Positions 44,891-57,923 of a stretch of DNA of 64,000 nt are shown piece after piece (positions within the stretch are counted from its first letter, which is position 1; each line of letters starts with the position of its first letter). This DNA is from Nicotiana tabacum. Its lineage: Eukaryota > Streptophyta > Magnoliopsida > Solanales > Solanaceae. The stretch is from positions 61,513,854 through 61,577,853 of the forward strand of contig NC_134096.1 in the NCBI RefSeq assembly GCF_000715075.1, written 5' to 3'. A program made the translations under genes and the position numbers. The notes under the pieces were generated by a model, which did not search any database, had not been told where the DNA came from, and saw nothing but the letters and a program-made list of their open reading frames with translations.

Positions 44891-47771
44891 TGTCACGACC
44901 CAACCTAACCCTGTCATGATGGCGCCTATCGTGGAACTAGGCAAGCCGACTCATTTCGAAAACAAATCGATATTTTTATTTCAAGGATAAAGTTCAAGGC
45001 CATTTAACATAAAAACCTTCGTAAAGGAGTTCAAATCAAAACAAAAGTGCGGAAAGAAAAGCCCGACATCGGGGTGTCACTAGTCATGAGCATCTACTAC
45101 AATTTATGTAACAATATCGTGACTAACATAGTCTGGAAAATAGCTAAATACAACTAAAGGAAGATAAGAGGGAGAAGAGAAGGGCTGCGATCGCCAGACA
45201 GCTACCTTGCTATCCCCGAGAAAATCTGCAACCAGAATAGTCAACAACCGCTACCGTGTCCAGCTACACCTGGATCTGCACACAAGGTGCAGGGAGTAAC
45301 GTGAGTACGCCAACTCAGTAAGTAACAACAATAAATAAAGACTGAGCAGTAGTGACGAGCAATAAGCATAGAAAGTTCATATTATGAAATCTCAGTAAAA
45401 TACCACATGCTTTAAAAATTAGAGTTTGAATCAAAACATCTCGTTTAAACCCATTTCGAGTAAAATCATTTAAAGATATTTTTCAACAGTTTTCAAAAAA
45501 AGGCTCAATGCAAGGTAAGCAAAAATGATGAAATCATAAACAACCCCTCGGGCAAAACATCACTCATATACAACCCGTCGGGCAAACCTCACAGTCACTC
45601 ATATACAGCCTCTCGGGCATACCTCACAATCACTCGTAAATAGCCCATCGGGCATACATCACCATCACTCATGCCTCCCAGTCACTTGGCACTCGCACTC
45701 AGTAGGTACCTATGCTCACTGGGGGTTTGTACAGACTTCGGAGGGGCTCCTTCAACCCAAGCGCTATATCAAGCCAAATCATGGCATAAATCAATCAGGC
45801 TCTCGGCCTATATCAAACATTCTGCGGCGTGCAGCCCGATCCCATAAATATCCTCACAAATCAGGCCCTCGGCCTCACTTAGTCATAAACCTCTCAAGCC
45901 ACTCGGGCTCTCAGTAAAACAGGGTATTCAACCCAAAACAACATTTATATGCATCAAATTAGAGTAATAAAAACTCAGTTATGTAGTAAACAGGTATAAC
46001 CATGACTGAGTATAAATTTTTAATCGAAAACAGTGAGGGGAAAGTAAGAAAAGGCTCCTAAAGGTCAAAATAGCATTGGCACAAGGCCCAAACATGGCAT
46101 TCATCCCAATTTACATAAACTCTTTCTAAAACACATAAGTATCATATAGTTTCAACAAAATATGCAACTTTACAGTTGCTACGGGATGGACCAAGTCACA
46201 ATCCCCAACAATGCACGCCCACACACCCGTCGCCTAGCATGTGCGTCACCTCAAAATAGTAAAATGATATGAAATCCGGGTTTTCATACCCTCAGAACTA
46301 GATTTACAATCGTTACTTACCTCAAACCGGTCAAATATCTAACCCACGATGCTCTTGCCTCTCGACTCGGCTTCCAAATGCTCCGAATCTATTCACAATC
46401 AGTACAATACCATCAATATACGCTAATGGAATGAATTCCACAAGAAAAACTACCAATTTAGACCAAAAAATCCGTGCTGGAATCGGGTAAAAGTCACAAA
46501 TTACGAACACCCATTCACTCGCGAGTCCAACCATACTAGTTTCACTCAAATCCAACTTCGAATTGACATTCAAATCCCAAAAATTCATTTTATGAATTTT
46601 CTACAAATTTTTCCCAAATTTCCATCTCAAAGTACTAATCAGATGATGAAATCATTGATATATTTATGTATATTAACCAAATTTGAGTTAGAATTACTTA
46701 CCCTGATAAATTTCTTGAAAAACACACGAAACATCGCCAAAAATCGAGTTCCCTAGGTCCAAAATGTGAAATAATACCCTAAACCCCATTTATATAGTGC
46801 ACCCTCTGAACTCCCACTATGCGGTCTGTGAAATTCCAAGCGCGGCCGCGCCTCCTAGTTCCTGCGGTCGCGAAAAAATGGTGCAGCCGCATTTGTTTTG
46901 GTGGCTACACTGCTATGCTTTAGTATTTTGTCCATACCTTTCTCTACACATATCCAACGGATCTGCAGAACTTTTCCCCGGAGTGCGGCTGTGGCAGAAT
47001 TATGCGGTCCGCAAAATTCTGCTGAGGTCCGCACAATTCTGCTGAGGTCCGCAAAATTCTGCTGAGGTCCGTGAAATTCAAAGCACCAGAATCATACCTG
47101 AGTTCCGAAAATGCCCGGACTCTCTCAAAACTCTCATCGAAACACACCTGAGCCCTCCGGAACCTCAACCAAAGGTACCATCAAGTCCTAAAATACCATA
47201 CAAACTCAATCGAGCTCTCGAATCACATCAAACAATAACAAAAGCAGGCATCGCACACCAAATCAAGCTTAATGGACTTGAAAACTCAAACTTCCACAAC
47301 TGATGCCGAAACCTATCAAACCTCGTCCGAATAACCTAAAATTTTGCACACACGTCACAAATGACACTACGAATCTAATCCAACTCCCGGAATTCCATTC
47401 CAACTCCGATGTGAAATTTTCCATTGCCGACCGGAAATCACCAAATTTTCAATTTCGCCAATTCAAGACTAATTCTACCTCGGACCTCCAAATTACATTA
47501 CGGACACGCTCCTAAGTACAAAATCACCTAATAGAGCTATGCGAACTAAAAAAATCCCAATCCGAGATCGTTTACTCATAAGTCAACATACGGTTGACTT
47601 TTCCAACTTAACCTTCTAAATAAGAGACTGAGTGTCTCATTCCACTCCGAAACTACTCCGGACCTGAGCCTACCAACCTAATACAGCACAACACAGCTGA
47701 AAAACACATAAAGAAGCAGAAATAGGGAATATGGGGCTATAACTCTAGGAACGACCTGCCAGGTCGTTACA
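44891..47771 (-). repeat. E4 3' LTR (2,881 bp)
   Basis: Edges TGTCACGACCC (left) and GGTCGTTACA (right). TATA box (TTTATATA on the plus strand) at 46,789-46,796, with GCGGCCGCGCCT at about 46,843 upstream in element sense. A 22-bp GGTCCGCAAAATTCTGCTGA array lies at 47,000-47,080 and a ~36-bp CTCGGGCATACCTCAC array at 45,545-45,665. Confidence 0.9.
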
Positions 47772-49131
47772 TCCTCCCCTTCTTAAACAAACGTTTGTTC
47801 TTGAATGAGTCTAGAAGCATACCTGGAGTCTCAAATAGGTGTGGATATCTGCTCCGCATCTCCCGCTCGGTCTCCCAGGTGGCCTCGTCCACGGTCTGGC
47901 CTCTCCACTGCACCCTCACTGAAGCTATGTCCTTTGACCTCAACTTTCGGACCTGCCGATCCAAAATAGCTACCAGCTCCACATCATAAGTCACATCACC
48001 CTCCAACTGAACCGTGCTGAAATCCAAAACATGGGATGGATCTCCAATATACTTCCGGAGCATGGAAACATAAAATACTGGGTGCACACTAGACAAGTTG
48101 GGTGGCAAGGCAAGCTTATAAGCCATCTCCCCTATCCTCTGAAGCACCTCAAAAGGCCCAATAAACCGGGGGCTCAACTTGCCCCTCTTCCCAAACCTCA
48201 TAACACCCTTCATGGGTGATACCTTCAGCAAAAACTTCTCCCTAATCATGAAAGATACATCACGGACCTTCTTGTCCACATAGCTCTTCTGCCTAGACTG
48301 CGCTGTGCGAAGCCACTCCGGAATCTATTTCACCTTATCTAATGCATCCTGGACCATGTCTGTACCCAAGAGCCTAGCCTCACCTGGCTCAAACCATCCA
48401 ACTAGAGATCTACACCTCCTCCCATATAAAGCCTCGTACGGAGCCATCTGAATACTCGACTGATAACTATTGTTAAATGCAAACTCCGCGAGTTACTGAA
48501 ACTGGTCCCATGAACCCCCAAAGTCAATGACACAAGCGCGCAACATGTCCTCCAATATCTGAATAGTATGCTTGGACTTCCCGTCCATCTGAGGGTGAAA
48601 AGCTATGCTAAACTCAACCTGAGTACCTAACTTTCATTGCACGTCCCTCCAAAACTGCGATGTAAACTGAGTACCACTATCTGAAATGATGGAAACTGGG
48701 ACACCATGCAGGCGAACAATCTCTCGGATGTAAATCTCATCCAACCGCTCTGAAGAGTATGTAGTGCCAACTGGATTAAAGTGCGCAGACTTAGTCAGCT
48801 GATCCACAATAACCCAACTAGCATCGAAATTCCTTAAAGTCCGTAGGAGCCCAAATACACAGTCCATGGAGATCCGCTCCCACTTTCACTTTGGGATCTC
48901 TAATATCTGAAGAAAGCCACCTGGTCTCTGATGTTCATAATTAACCTACTGACAGTTGAGACACCAAGCCACAAACCCACCTATATTTTTCTTCATCCGC
49001 CTCCACCAATAGTGTTGTCTTAAATCCTGGTACATCTTCGCGTCACTCGGATGGATGGAATACCACGAGGTGTGGGCCTCCTCAAGAATCAACTCCCGAA
49101 GCCCATCTACATTAGGCACACATATCCGGCC
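47767..49131 (-). pseudogene. E4 integrase with chromodomain-like C-terminus
   Basis: HHCC part and core are readable: SMDCVFGLL (first D), VSIISDSGTQFTSQFWRDVQ (second D intact) and HPQMDGKSKHTIQILEDML, where the catalytic E has become K (GAG to AAG). The C-terminal segment (48,279 to 47,767) is open: GKRGKLSPRFIGPFEVLQRI, LDRQVRKLRSKDIASVRVQW, DEATWETEREMRSRYPHLFE. The stop lies in the first bases of the 3' LTR. Frame breaks and stops upstream include TAG at LNCQ-stop-VNYE. Confidence 0.9.
47772..47784 (-). other. E4 polypurine tract
   Basis: On the minus strand AAGAAGGGGAGGA, adjoining the 3' LTR. Confidence 0.85.
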
Positions 49132-49890
49132 CTACATCCTCAACACGCCATCATCGCCAATAGTCACATCCCTAGCATCACCTCTCCGAACCCTGTCTCG
49201 AAGAACGAGTAAGTGAGGGTCATCATACTGACATTCCTTGATACGGTCATAAAGAGAAAACCTGGAGACCACGCAAGCCAATACCCGACTAGGCTCCGAA
49301 ATGTCCAATCTCACAAGCTGGCCCGCTAAGGCCTGAACATCCAATGCCAAAGGTCTCTCTGCTGCTAGGAGATATGCTAAACTCCTCAAACTCTCTGCCC
49401 GATGACTCAAAGCATCGGCCACCATATTGGCCATCCCGGGATGGTATAGAATAATGATATCATAATCTTTAAGAAGCTCCAACCATCTCCGCTGACGCAA
49501 ATTAAGATCCTTCTTCTTAAACAGATGTTGCAGACTCCGGTGATCAGTATAAATCTCACAATGAACCCATACAAATAATGATGCCAAATCTTTAAGGCGT
49601 GAACAATTGATGCTAACTTAAGATCATGCACCGGATAATTCTCATAGGTCTTCAACTGACGCGAGGCATAGGCAATCACCCTACCCTCCTGCATCAAAAC
49701 ACAACCAATGCCTACCCTCGAGGCAGAACTAACACTGGAGCTGTGGTTAAAGCAGTCTTGAGCTTCTAAAAGCTCTCCTCACACTCATCCGACCATCTGA
49801 ATGGAGCACCCTTCTGGGTCAATTTGGTCAAGGGCGAAGTAATAGATGAGAATCCCTCCACAAAGTGACGATAAAAACCCGCCAAACCAA
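49132..49890 (-). pseudogene. E4 RNase H
   Basis: Reads [40 protein letters not shown], then after a frame change [40 protein letters not shown] and [15 protein letters not shown], then [13 protein letters not shown]. These are standard Ty3/Gypsy RNase H segments. E2 lacks the first half. Confidence 0.85.
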
Positions 49891-50710
49891 GAAAGCTCTT
49901 AATCTCCATAGCTGAGTACGGTGTAGGCCAACTCTACACTGCCTCTATATTCTTTAGATCCACCTAAATACCCTCACTGGACACCACGTGTCCCAAGAAT
50001 GCTACTGAACTGAGCCAAAACTCACACTTGGAGAACTTTGCATAAATCTTCTTCTCCCTCAATCTCTGTAATACAGTCCTCAAATACTGAGCATGCTCCT
50101 CCTGGCTATGAGAGTACACCAGGATGTCATTAATGAACACAATGACGAAGGAGTCCAAATATGGCTGGAACACACTGTTCATCAAATGCATGAACGTTGT
50201 TGGGGAATTGGTCAGCCCAAAAGACATCACAAAGAACTCATAATGACCATAACGGGTCCTAAAAGTTGTCTTAAGAATATCCGAATCCTGAATCTTTAGC
50301 TGGTGATACCCGGAACTCAAATCAATCTTAGAGAACACCCTCGCCCCCTTAAGCTGGTCAAATAAATCATCAATACAAGGCAAGGGATACTTGTTTTTGA
50401 CTGTGACCTTGTTCAACTGCCTGTCGTTAATACACATTCTCATGGAACTATCCTTCTTCTTCACAAATAGAACCGGTGCACTCTAAGGTGACATACTAGG
50501 CCGAATAAACCCCTTATTAAGGAGTTCCTGAAGCTGTTCTTTCAATTCCTTCAACTCCGCCGGTGTCATATGATATGGTGGAATAAAAATGGGCTGAGTG
50601 CCCCGCATAAATTCAATACCAAAGTCAATATCCCTGCCAGGCGGCATGCCCGGTAGGTCTGCAGGAAACACATCCGGAAAATCACATACCACCGGAACAG
50701 AATCAATGGT
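49891..50710 (-). pseudogene. E4 reverse transcriptase with mutated catalytic box
   Basis: Segments: [82 protein letters not shown] and [12 protein letters not shown]. The box that should read xxDD is FIND (about 50,125), the first Asp having become Asn by GAT to AAT, so the polymerase is dead. The frame 50,464 to 49,964 is otherwise open. Confidence 0.9.
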
Positions 50711-51230
50711 AGAGTCTATGAACTAACATCTCTCACAAAAGCCAAATAAGACAGACAACCCTTCTCAACCATACGCTGAGCCTTCAAATATGAAATCACC
50801 CTACTTGGTACATAATCTACAGAACCGCTCCACTCAACCCTCATAAATCCCGCCATCGCCAACGTCACGGTCTTTGCGTGACAATCTAGAACAACATGAC
50901 ATGGAAATAACTAATCCATACCCAATATCACATCAAAGTCAACCATACAGAGCAGCAAAAGGTCCACTTGGGACTCCAGACCCCCAATAGTCACCACACA
51001 TGACTGATATACGCAATCCACAACAATAGTATCTCCCACAGGAGTAGATACATGAACAGATAAAACTAAAGACTCATGGGGCATATACAGTAAATGGGCG
51101 AAATACGAGGAAACATATGAATACGTGGAACCAGGGTCAAATAATACGGAGGCATCTCTGTGACAAACTGAGACAATACCTGTAATCACAAAATCTGAAG
51201 CAATAGTATTTGGTCTGGAAGGGAGGGCAT
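50711..51230 (-). pseudogene. E4 aspartic protease
   Basis: Open segment 51,189 to 50,911: CHRDASVLFDPGSTYSYVSS with the DPGS active site, through LLCMVDFDVILGMD, the full RVP_2-type fold that is partly deleted in E2. It ends at a TAG where E2 has TGG (MDWLSPCYVV). A second TGG to TAG change lies in the linker near 50,720. Confidence 0.85.
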
Positions 51231-52725
51231 AGAAAAGGGCCTGGCCACCCCCTGATCTGCCTCTCCCTCTAGGGTGACCCCTAGCTGATTGACCTTCACC
51301 CCGAGCTGACTGGGTGGGTGATGAAGTAACTGGTGCTGAAGTCGAAGGCTGACTCCGCTGTTGAGATAGACCTCCATGACGACGAGGACACTGCCTTTAC
51401 ATATGCCCAAACTCCCCACACTCAAAACAACTCCTTGGTACTGGTGGCGGCAACTGAAGGGAGCACCGAGCACCGAGATGACTAGCAGAAGGACCCGATA
51501 TAGACGAACTATGACCCGATGGGGCATGTGAAGAACTCTGCACTAGAAGGGAACCAAGAGATGAAAAGCCCTGCTGATAACTGTGAGAGCCATGGCCAGA
51601 TGATGCACCACGGTGAAATGACCGAGCTGACTGAGCATGTCTGTAATGACGACCTCTACCGTGCTGGAACTGACCCCCAAAAGGAGCACCGTCGAATCCA
51701 CCCTGACCACGAGGCCTCTTGGCCTCCCTCTCAACCCTCCCCTGACCGCGAACAATCTCAATCTGCCGAGTAATGTCGACAACCTCATCAAAGGTAGCAC
51801 CAAACACCCTCTCTCAGGTCATAAGCAACTGTAGCTGAGAAGTGAGACCATCAATAAACCTCATGATCCTCTCCCTATCCATGGGAACCAACCAGATAGA
51901 ATGTCGGTCCAACTCCGAGAATCACATCTCATACTAGATCACAGACATATCACCCTGGCAAAGCCGCTCAAACTGTCTGCCCAGCTCCTCTCTGCGGGAT
52001 CGAGGCACGAACCTTTCCAAAAAAGCCACGGAGAACCGCTTCCACGTAAGGGGTGCTGCGCCAACAGACCTACGCCTCTCATACCTCTCCCACCATCTGA
52101 GTGCAGCCCCGAAAAATTGAAAAGTAGTGAATCAGACCCCACAAGTCTCTAGAATACCAGCTGTACGGAGTATCCTCTGACACATGTCCAAGAAGTCTTG
52201 AGCATCCTTTTTCTCTGTTCCACGGAAAGGGGGTGGCTGAAGTCTCCCAAACCTCTCCAACCTACACTGATCATCATCAAGCATAGAAGGAACTATGTAA
52301 TCCTGTGCAGCTGCAACCGGTTAGGCTGGTGGCGCCCCCGGTATCTGGAGTCCCTGAACAACCTGCTCGGGTGTGCGAGCGACGGGAGTCTGAGTGCCTG
52401 TGCCTCCCGCGGCCTGAGAAGTGGTTGCGATCGTCGAGATAGAGACCGCCTGTGCAAGGCCGGTACACGCTGTCAGAATCTTAGCTAGGGCCTCCAGAAG
52501 GTCTGGAATCACAATAGGCGCAGGTGGTGCCTGAGCGGGTGCATCAACAACTGGAATCTGGTCCCGATCTGGGACAACTGGTGGATCTGCATGTACTGCC
52601 CTAGTTGTGGTGCGGGCTATACCTCTACCTATACCACGGCCTCTACCGCGGCCTCGGCCTCTCGCGGCCCTGGCTGGTGATACTGGTGCCTGGCCCTCCT
52701 GACCGGTAGCACGAGTCATCACCAT
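51231..52725 (-). pseudogene. gag: E4 gag
   Basis: Start MVMTRATGQEGQAPVSPARA at 52,725, with a GRGRGRGRGIGRG tract, a P-rich linker, the capsid (ALRWWERYERRRSVG, EELGRQFERLCQGDM) and a Q/G/S-rich linker. The knuckle CFECGEFGHM has a TAA in place of W before RQCPRR near 51,398. In-frame stops include TAA at PPA-stop-PV (E2 has CAG), TGA at CGV-stop-FTT, and TAG at SVI-stop-YEMRF where E2 keeps CAG (SMMQYEM). Confidence 0.85.
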
Positions 52726-52908
52726 CTATGAGAGAATGAAACAACAAATGTTTAGTTACTAGAATCAACAGATTCACACGACAAGAATTCAATAATGTGG
52801 AGTTTCCTAAAGGTTCTGTAGCCTCTTGAAGATAAGTACAGACGTCTTCGTACCGATCCGTAAGACTCTACAAAATCCTCTCATGACTCATGAGACCTAT
52901 GTAACCTA

Positions 52909-52921
52909 GGCTCTGATACCA
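52909..52921 (-). other. E4 primer binding site
   Basis: On the minus strand TGGTATCAGAGCC, three bases from the LTR, complementary to initiator tRNA-Met. Confidence 0.9.
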
Positions 52922-55645
52922 ACTTGTCATGACCCAAACTAACCCTGTCATGATGGCGCCTATCGTGGAACTAGGCAAGCCGACTCATTTCCAAAACAAA
53001 CCGATATTTTTATTTCAAAGATAGTTTCAAGGCTATCTAATATAAAAACCTTCATAAAGGAGTTCAAATCCAAACAAAAGTGCGAAAAAGAAAGCCTGAC
53101 ATCGGGGTGTCACTAGTCATGAGCATATACTACAATTTATCAAACAATATCGAGACTAACATAGTCTAGAAAATAGCTAAATATAACTAAAGGAAAATAA
53201 GAGGGAGAAGAGCAGGGCTACGATCGCCAGGTAGCTATATTGCTATCCCCGAGAAAATCTGCAAACAGAATAGTCAACAACCGCTACCGTGTCCAGCTAC
53301 ACCTGGATCTGCACACAAGGTAGAGAGAGTAACGTGAGTACGCCAACTCAGTAAGTAACAACAATAAATAAAGATTGAGCAGTAGTGACGAGCGATAAGC
53401 ATAGAAATTTCATATCATGAAATCTCAGTGAAATACCATATGCTTTAAAAATCAGGGTTTGAATCAAAACATCTCGTTTAAACCCAGTTTCCAGTAAAAT
53501 CATTTAAAGATATTTTCAACAGTTTTCGAACAAAGGCTTAATGCAAGGTAAGCGAAAATGATGAAATCATAAACAGCCCCTAGGCAAAATTTCACTTATA
53601 TACAGCCCCTCGGGCAAACCTCACATTCACTCGTATACAGCCCCTCGGGCATACCTCACAATCACTCGTAAATAGCCCCTCGGGCATACCTCACCATCAC
53701 TCATGCCTCCCAGTCACTCAGCACTCCCCACTCGCACTTAGCAGGTACCTACGCTCACTTGGGGTGTGTACAGATTCCGGAGGGGCTCCTTCATCCTAAG
53801 CGCTATATCAAGCCAAATCATGGCATAAATCAATCAACCCCTCGGCCTATATCAAACATGTTGTGGTGTACAGCCCGATCCCATAAATATCCTTACAAAT
53901 CAGGCCCTCGGCCTCACTCAGTCATAAACCTCTCAAGCCACTCGGGCTCTCAGTAAAACAAGGTTTTCAGCCCAAAACAACAATTATATGAATTAAAATA
54001 GAGTAATAAAAACTGAGTTATGCAGTAAACAGGTATAACCATGACTGAGTATAAATTTTCAATTGAAAACAGTGAGGGGATAGTAAGAAAAGGCCCCAAG
54101 GGTCCAAATAGCACTGGCACAAGGCCCAAACATGGTATTCAGCCAAATTTACAGAAACTCTTTCTAAAACACATAAGTATCATATAGTTTCAACAAAATA
54201 TGCAACTTTATAGTTGCTACGTGATGGATCAAGTCACAATCCCCAACAGTGCACGCCCACACGTACGTCGCCTAGCATGTGTGTCACCTCAAAATAGTAA
54301 AATGATATGAAATCTCATACCCTCAGGACTAGATTTACAATCGTTACTTACCTCAAACCGGTCAAATCTCTACTCGACTCGGCCTCCAAATGCTCTGAAT
54401 CTATTCACAATCAGTACAATACCATCAATATACGCTAATGGAATGAATTCCACAAGAAAAACTACCAATTTAGACCAAAACCACGAAATTCGGTCAAACT
54501 CGGCCTCGGACCCACGACTCGAAATCGGGTAAAAGTCACAAATTACGAACACCCATTCACTCACGAGTCCAACCATACTAGTTTCACTCAAATCCGACTT
54601 CGAATCGACATTCAAATCCCAAAAATTCATTTTATGAAGTTTCTACAACTTTTCCCCAAATTTCCACCTCAAAGTACTAATAAGATGATGAAATCATTGA
54701 TATATTCTTGTATATTAACCAAATTGGAGTTAGAATCACTTACCCCGATGAATTTCTTGAAAAACCCACAAACAATCGTCACAAACCGAGCTCCCTAGGT
54801 CCAAATTGTGAAATAATGCCCTAAACCCCATTTATATAGTGCACCCTCTGAACTCTCACTATGCGATCCGCGAAATTCCAAGCGTGGCCGCGCCTCCCAG
54901 GTCCCGCGGTCGCGAAAAAATGGTGTGGCCGCAATTTGTTTTGGTGGCTGCACTGCCAGCCTTTAGTATTTTGGCCATAACTTTCTCTACACATGTTCAA
55001 ATGATGACTTCTTTATTTTTCTGGACACTAGACACGAAGGCAGACAACTTTTGTTTTTGAATCATCTCAAAATTCCTTGTGGAGCAAAAGATATAGGCTT
55101 CCGAAGTCAGACCAGCGGATCTGCTGAACTTTTCCCCGGAGTGCGTCCGCGGCAGAATTATGCGGTCCGCGAAATTTTGCTGAGGTCCGCAAAATTCAGC
55201 TGATGTCCGCAAAATTCAAAGCACCAGAACCATACCTGAGTTCCGAAAATGCCCGGACTCGATCAAAACTCACCCCAAAACACACTCGAGGCCTTCGGAA
55301 CCTCAACCAAAGGTACCATCAAGTCCTAAAATACCATACAAACTCAATCGAGCTCTCAAGTCACATCAAACAATAACAAAAACGTGAATCGCACACCAAT
55401 TCAAGTTTAATGTACTTGAAACCTCAAACTTCCACAACCGATACCGAAATGTATCAAACCTCGTCTGAATAACCTCAAATTTTGCACACACGTCACAAAT
55501 AACACTACGAATCTAATCCGATGTCAAAAATTTTGCACACACGTCACAAACTCCCGGAATTCCATTCCGAATCCGATGTCAAATTTTCCACTGCCGACCG
55601 GAAATCACCAAATTTCCAATTTCGCCAATTCAAGCTTAATTCTAC

Positions 55646-55653
55646 CACGGACT
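55646..55653 (+). other. Target site duplication of the MITE, left copy (CACGGACT)
   Basis: Eight bases, one mismatch to CACGGACC at 56,620-56,627. The other LTR reads CTCGGACCTCC at this point without an insertion. Confidence 0.85.
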
Positions 55654-56619
55654 TAGGGGTGGGCATAATACCGATCAAACCGAAAAAACCGGCCGAACTG
55701 AAAATTTTGATTTATTCGGTCGGTTTGTGGTTTATAGTTTTAAAAATTTTGGTGTTCGATTTAGTGGTCGGTTTTAATGGTTCGGTTTTCGGTTTAACCG
55801 AAAAACCGAATTTTGGCAGAGGTGGTCGGTAGGCTTTGTCCACCGCGAGGCATAATTGTGTAGGGAAAGAAAGTGAATCAAGACAATAATAATGCATATA
55901 TAATTTACTATTTCATTTGTTTTATTTTGGAAGCTTTGAAGTGATAAGTGGAAATAAAGGATGCCTTGTAATATTTATGAACACCTAGCTAGCTAGCTTT
56001 GTCCCCACATATATTCTCTTTAGTTGCTACCTTTTGAAGATTTCCATAGTGCATCCTCTATGAAATCATTGGCATTAAAGCTTGCACTTTATTCTTCATT
56101 TGCATCATTAAATTTTGATTTGTTTTCTTTTTTTTTTGGGTTCTAAATTAGCTTTGGATTAGCACATTTAGATTCACACAAAGCAGGAAATCCTATGTTA
56201 GTGTGCATGCTCCGTTTTTCACTCAAACTCCAGTTTTTTTGTTGCAACAAAGTACTCTGTTCATTTTATTTTATATAATTATGTTTGATTAATCATGAAA
56301 TTTAAGAAATAAATAAATATTTTTAAAGTTTGTAGTCTTAAATATATTACTATAATATTTGTGTAACTATAAAACTTTTGAAACTTGTCGTCTTAAATAT
56401 ATCGAAACAATTATGATGATAAACGCTTGTCGTTAAAAAAAAAATTCCATGGCTTGAAACCGAAAATCGAACTAATTAAACCGAACCGAACATGAATAAA
56501 CCGAAACAAACCGAAGTTATTATGGTTCGGTTTTGCTTATTCAAATCACAAACCGAAAACCGAATTAACCTAACCAAAATTCTACAAAACCGAACCGAAC
56601 CGACCGATGCCCACCCCTA
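55654..56619. mobile_element. hAT-like MITE, 966 bp
   Basis: Terminal inverted repeats TAGGGGTGGGCAT / ATGCCCACCCCTA, 8-bp target duplication, and subterminal regions full of AACCGAA/TTCGGTT repeats on both sides (55,670-55,820 and 56,455-56,605). No transposase. 8-bp duplications and short inverted ends are hAT traits. It interrupts the E4 5' LTR and is the innermost insertion of the nest. Confidence 0.85.
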
Positions 56620-56627
56620 CACGGACC
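56620..56627 (+). other. Target site duplication of the MITE, right copy (CACGGACC)
   Basis: See the left copy at 55,646-55,653. Confidence 0.85.
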
Positions 56628-56898
56628 CCCAAATTATATTTCAGACATGCTCCTAAGTCTAAAATCACCTAACGGAGCTATCCGAACATAAAAAAATAAA
56701 TCCGAGATCGTTTACTCATAAGTCAACATCCGGTTGACTTTTCCAACTTAACCTTCTAAATAAAAGACTGAGTGTCTCATTCCACTCCGAAAATACTCCG
56801 GACCCGAACCTACAAACCCGATACAACACAATACATAAAGAAGCAGAAATTGGGGAAACATGGCTATAACTCTCGGAACGACCATCCGGGTTGTTACA

Positions 56899-57907
56899 GT
56901 GCCGGTGTAGGCATAGATGGACACTTTGTGGTATAGACTACGGCAGAGTGCTCTCCCTCGAGAGGGTAATATTTTGTGCTATTATTAGCATGGCTGAGTC
57001 GATTCGTATGGCACTACGATGAGACGCTCTGAGCAAGAAGGGTATATGATACTTGCCACTAGGTACATAACCTAGTTGACCTTCTTATGTCGGTGATGGT
57101 ATAGTACTCCCAGTGAAAGGTAAGGACGATTTTCTAATATTTAGGCCTAAGGAGTGGAAAGTGATTCCGATGACTTAAAGCAAATGTAATGATTTTGTAT
57201 GATTTTATCCAAAATCTTGGATTGATGTAAATGCTTTAAAAGTTTATATTGTGGGTTATATTTCACTTAGTTGTTATTTAAAATAACAAGGGTCGTGAAT
57301 TGATAAAATTTCTTATCGTTTTATATCAAATATTGGTGCATTGTTCTTATAAAATTTGTCCCAAGAACTTGAGTTATAGAGAGTCTATGACACTTATTGA
57401 GTACCGATGTGGTGTACTCAGCCCTTAGGGGCCCCCCTTCAGGGCCCTGCTTACTTTACATGTTTCAGGATGATGTATGATACGTGGCATGTGGTTAGTC
57501 CAGTATGACTCTCTTTCTGAGGTATTATGAAGAACCAGTTTTATTCCGTGGTAGCTATCATGTTCTTCCTTATTTTATTTTGTTGGAATTACTCCAACCG
57601 TTGGTTCTATTCTTTGGTATAGAGGCTCCATAGATAGTTGTGAAAGGTTGTAATAATGGGGTTGTACACGACATACATGAAAGTATATTTACTTTACTTA
57701 GTCTCATTGTTATTAACATGAAATACATCATGTATAATTTTGAATTGGAAAATTTTTATCAGTTAACATGAAAATGTATATGGTTTTCAAGGAGCTTCCG
57801 CAGTTAAATTGGTTTTCATGCATATGATTTGGGTGCATCGCATGGTTTGGTTCGCTTGGGTCAGGTAGTGTACCGTATGCCAGTCACGTGGATTTTGGGT
57901 CGTGATA
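56899..57907 (+). repeat. E3 5' LTR, second part (1,009 bp)
   Basis: Continues the E3 LTR after E4 and ends GGGTCGTGATA before the primer site. Together with 42,933-44,890 the LTR is about 2.97 kb. This half cannot be compared with the 3' LTR, which leaves the window before reaching it. Confidence 0.8.
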
Positions 57908-57911
57908 AACT

Positions 57912-57923
57912 TGGTATCAGAAC
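57912..57923 (+). other. E3 primer binding site
   Basis: TGGTATCAGAAC, one base from the initiator tRNA-Met complement. Confidence 0.8.

Larger units (their letters stand above)
44891..56898 (-). mobile_element. E4: Del/Tekay-type chromovirus, minus strand, inserted in the E3 5' LTR
   Basis: Complete layout on the minus strand: 5' LTR 56,898 to 52,925, PBS, gag, protease, reverse transcriptase, RNase H, integrase with chromodomain-like end, polypurine tract, 3' LTR 47,771 to 44,891. Same family as E2 but without its protease and RNase H deletions. The bases flanking the two ends (TTATC at 44,886-44,890, GTGCC at 56,899-56,903) do not form a 5-bp duplication. Confidence 0.9.
52925..56898 (-). 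repeat. E4 5' LTR (3,974 bp including a 974-bp insertion)
   Basis: Edges TGTCATGACCC (left) and GGGTTGTTACA (right). Without the MITE and its duplicated site it is 3.0 kb. Identity to the 3' LTR is about 90 percent by eye. TATA box (TTTATATA on plus) at 54,831-54,838. The 22-bp GGTCCGCAAAATTC array (55,160-55,215) and ~36-bp CCCCTCGGGCATACCTCAC array (53,575-53,700) are present. A 52-bp duplication-like insertion with GCACACACGTCACAAA occurs near 55,495-55,550. Confidence 0.9.

Noticed and set aside
47795..48219. Plus-strand frames of 62-64 codons over E4 integrase
   Set aside because: Shadows of the integrase/chromodomain frame, which is clearly on the minus strand.
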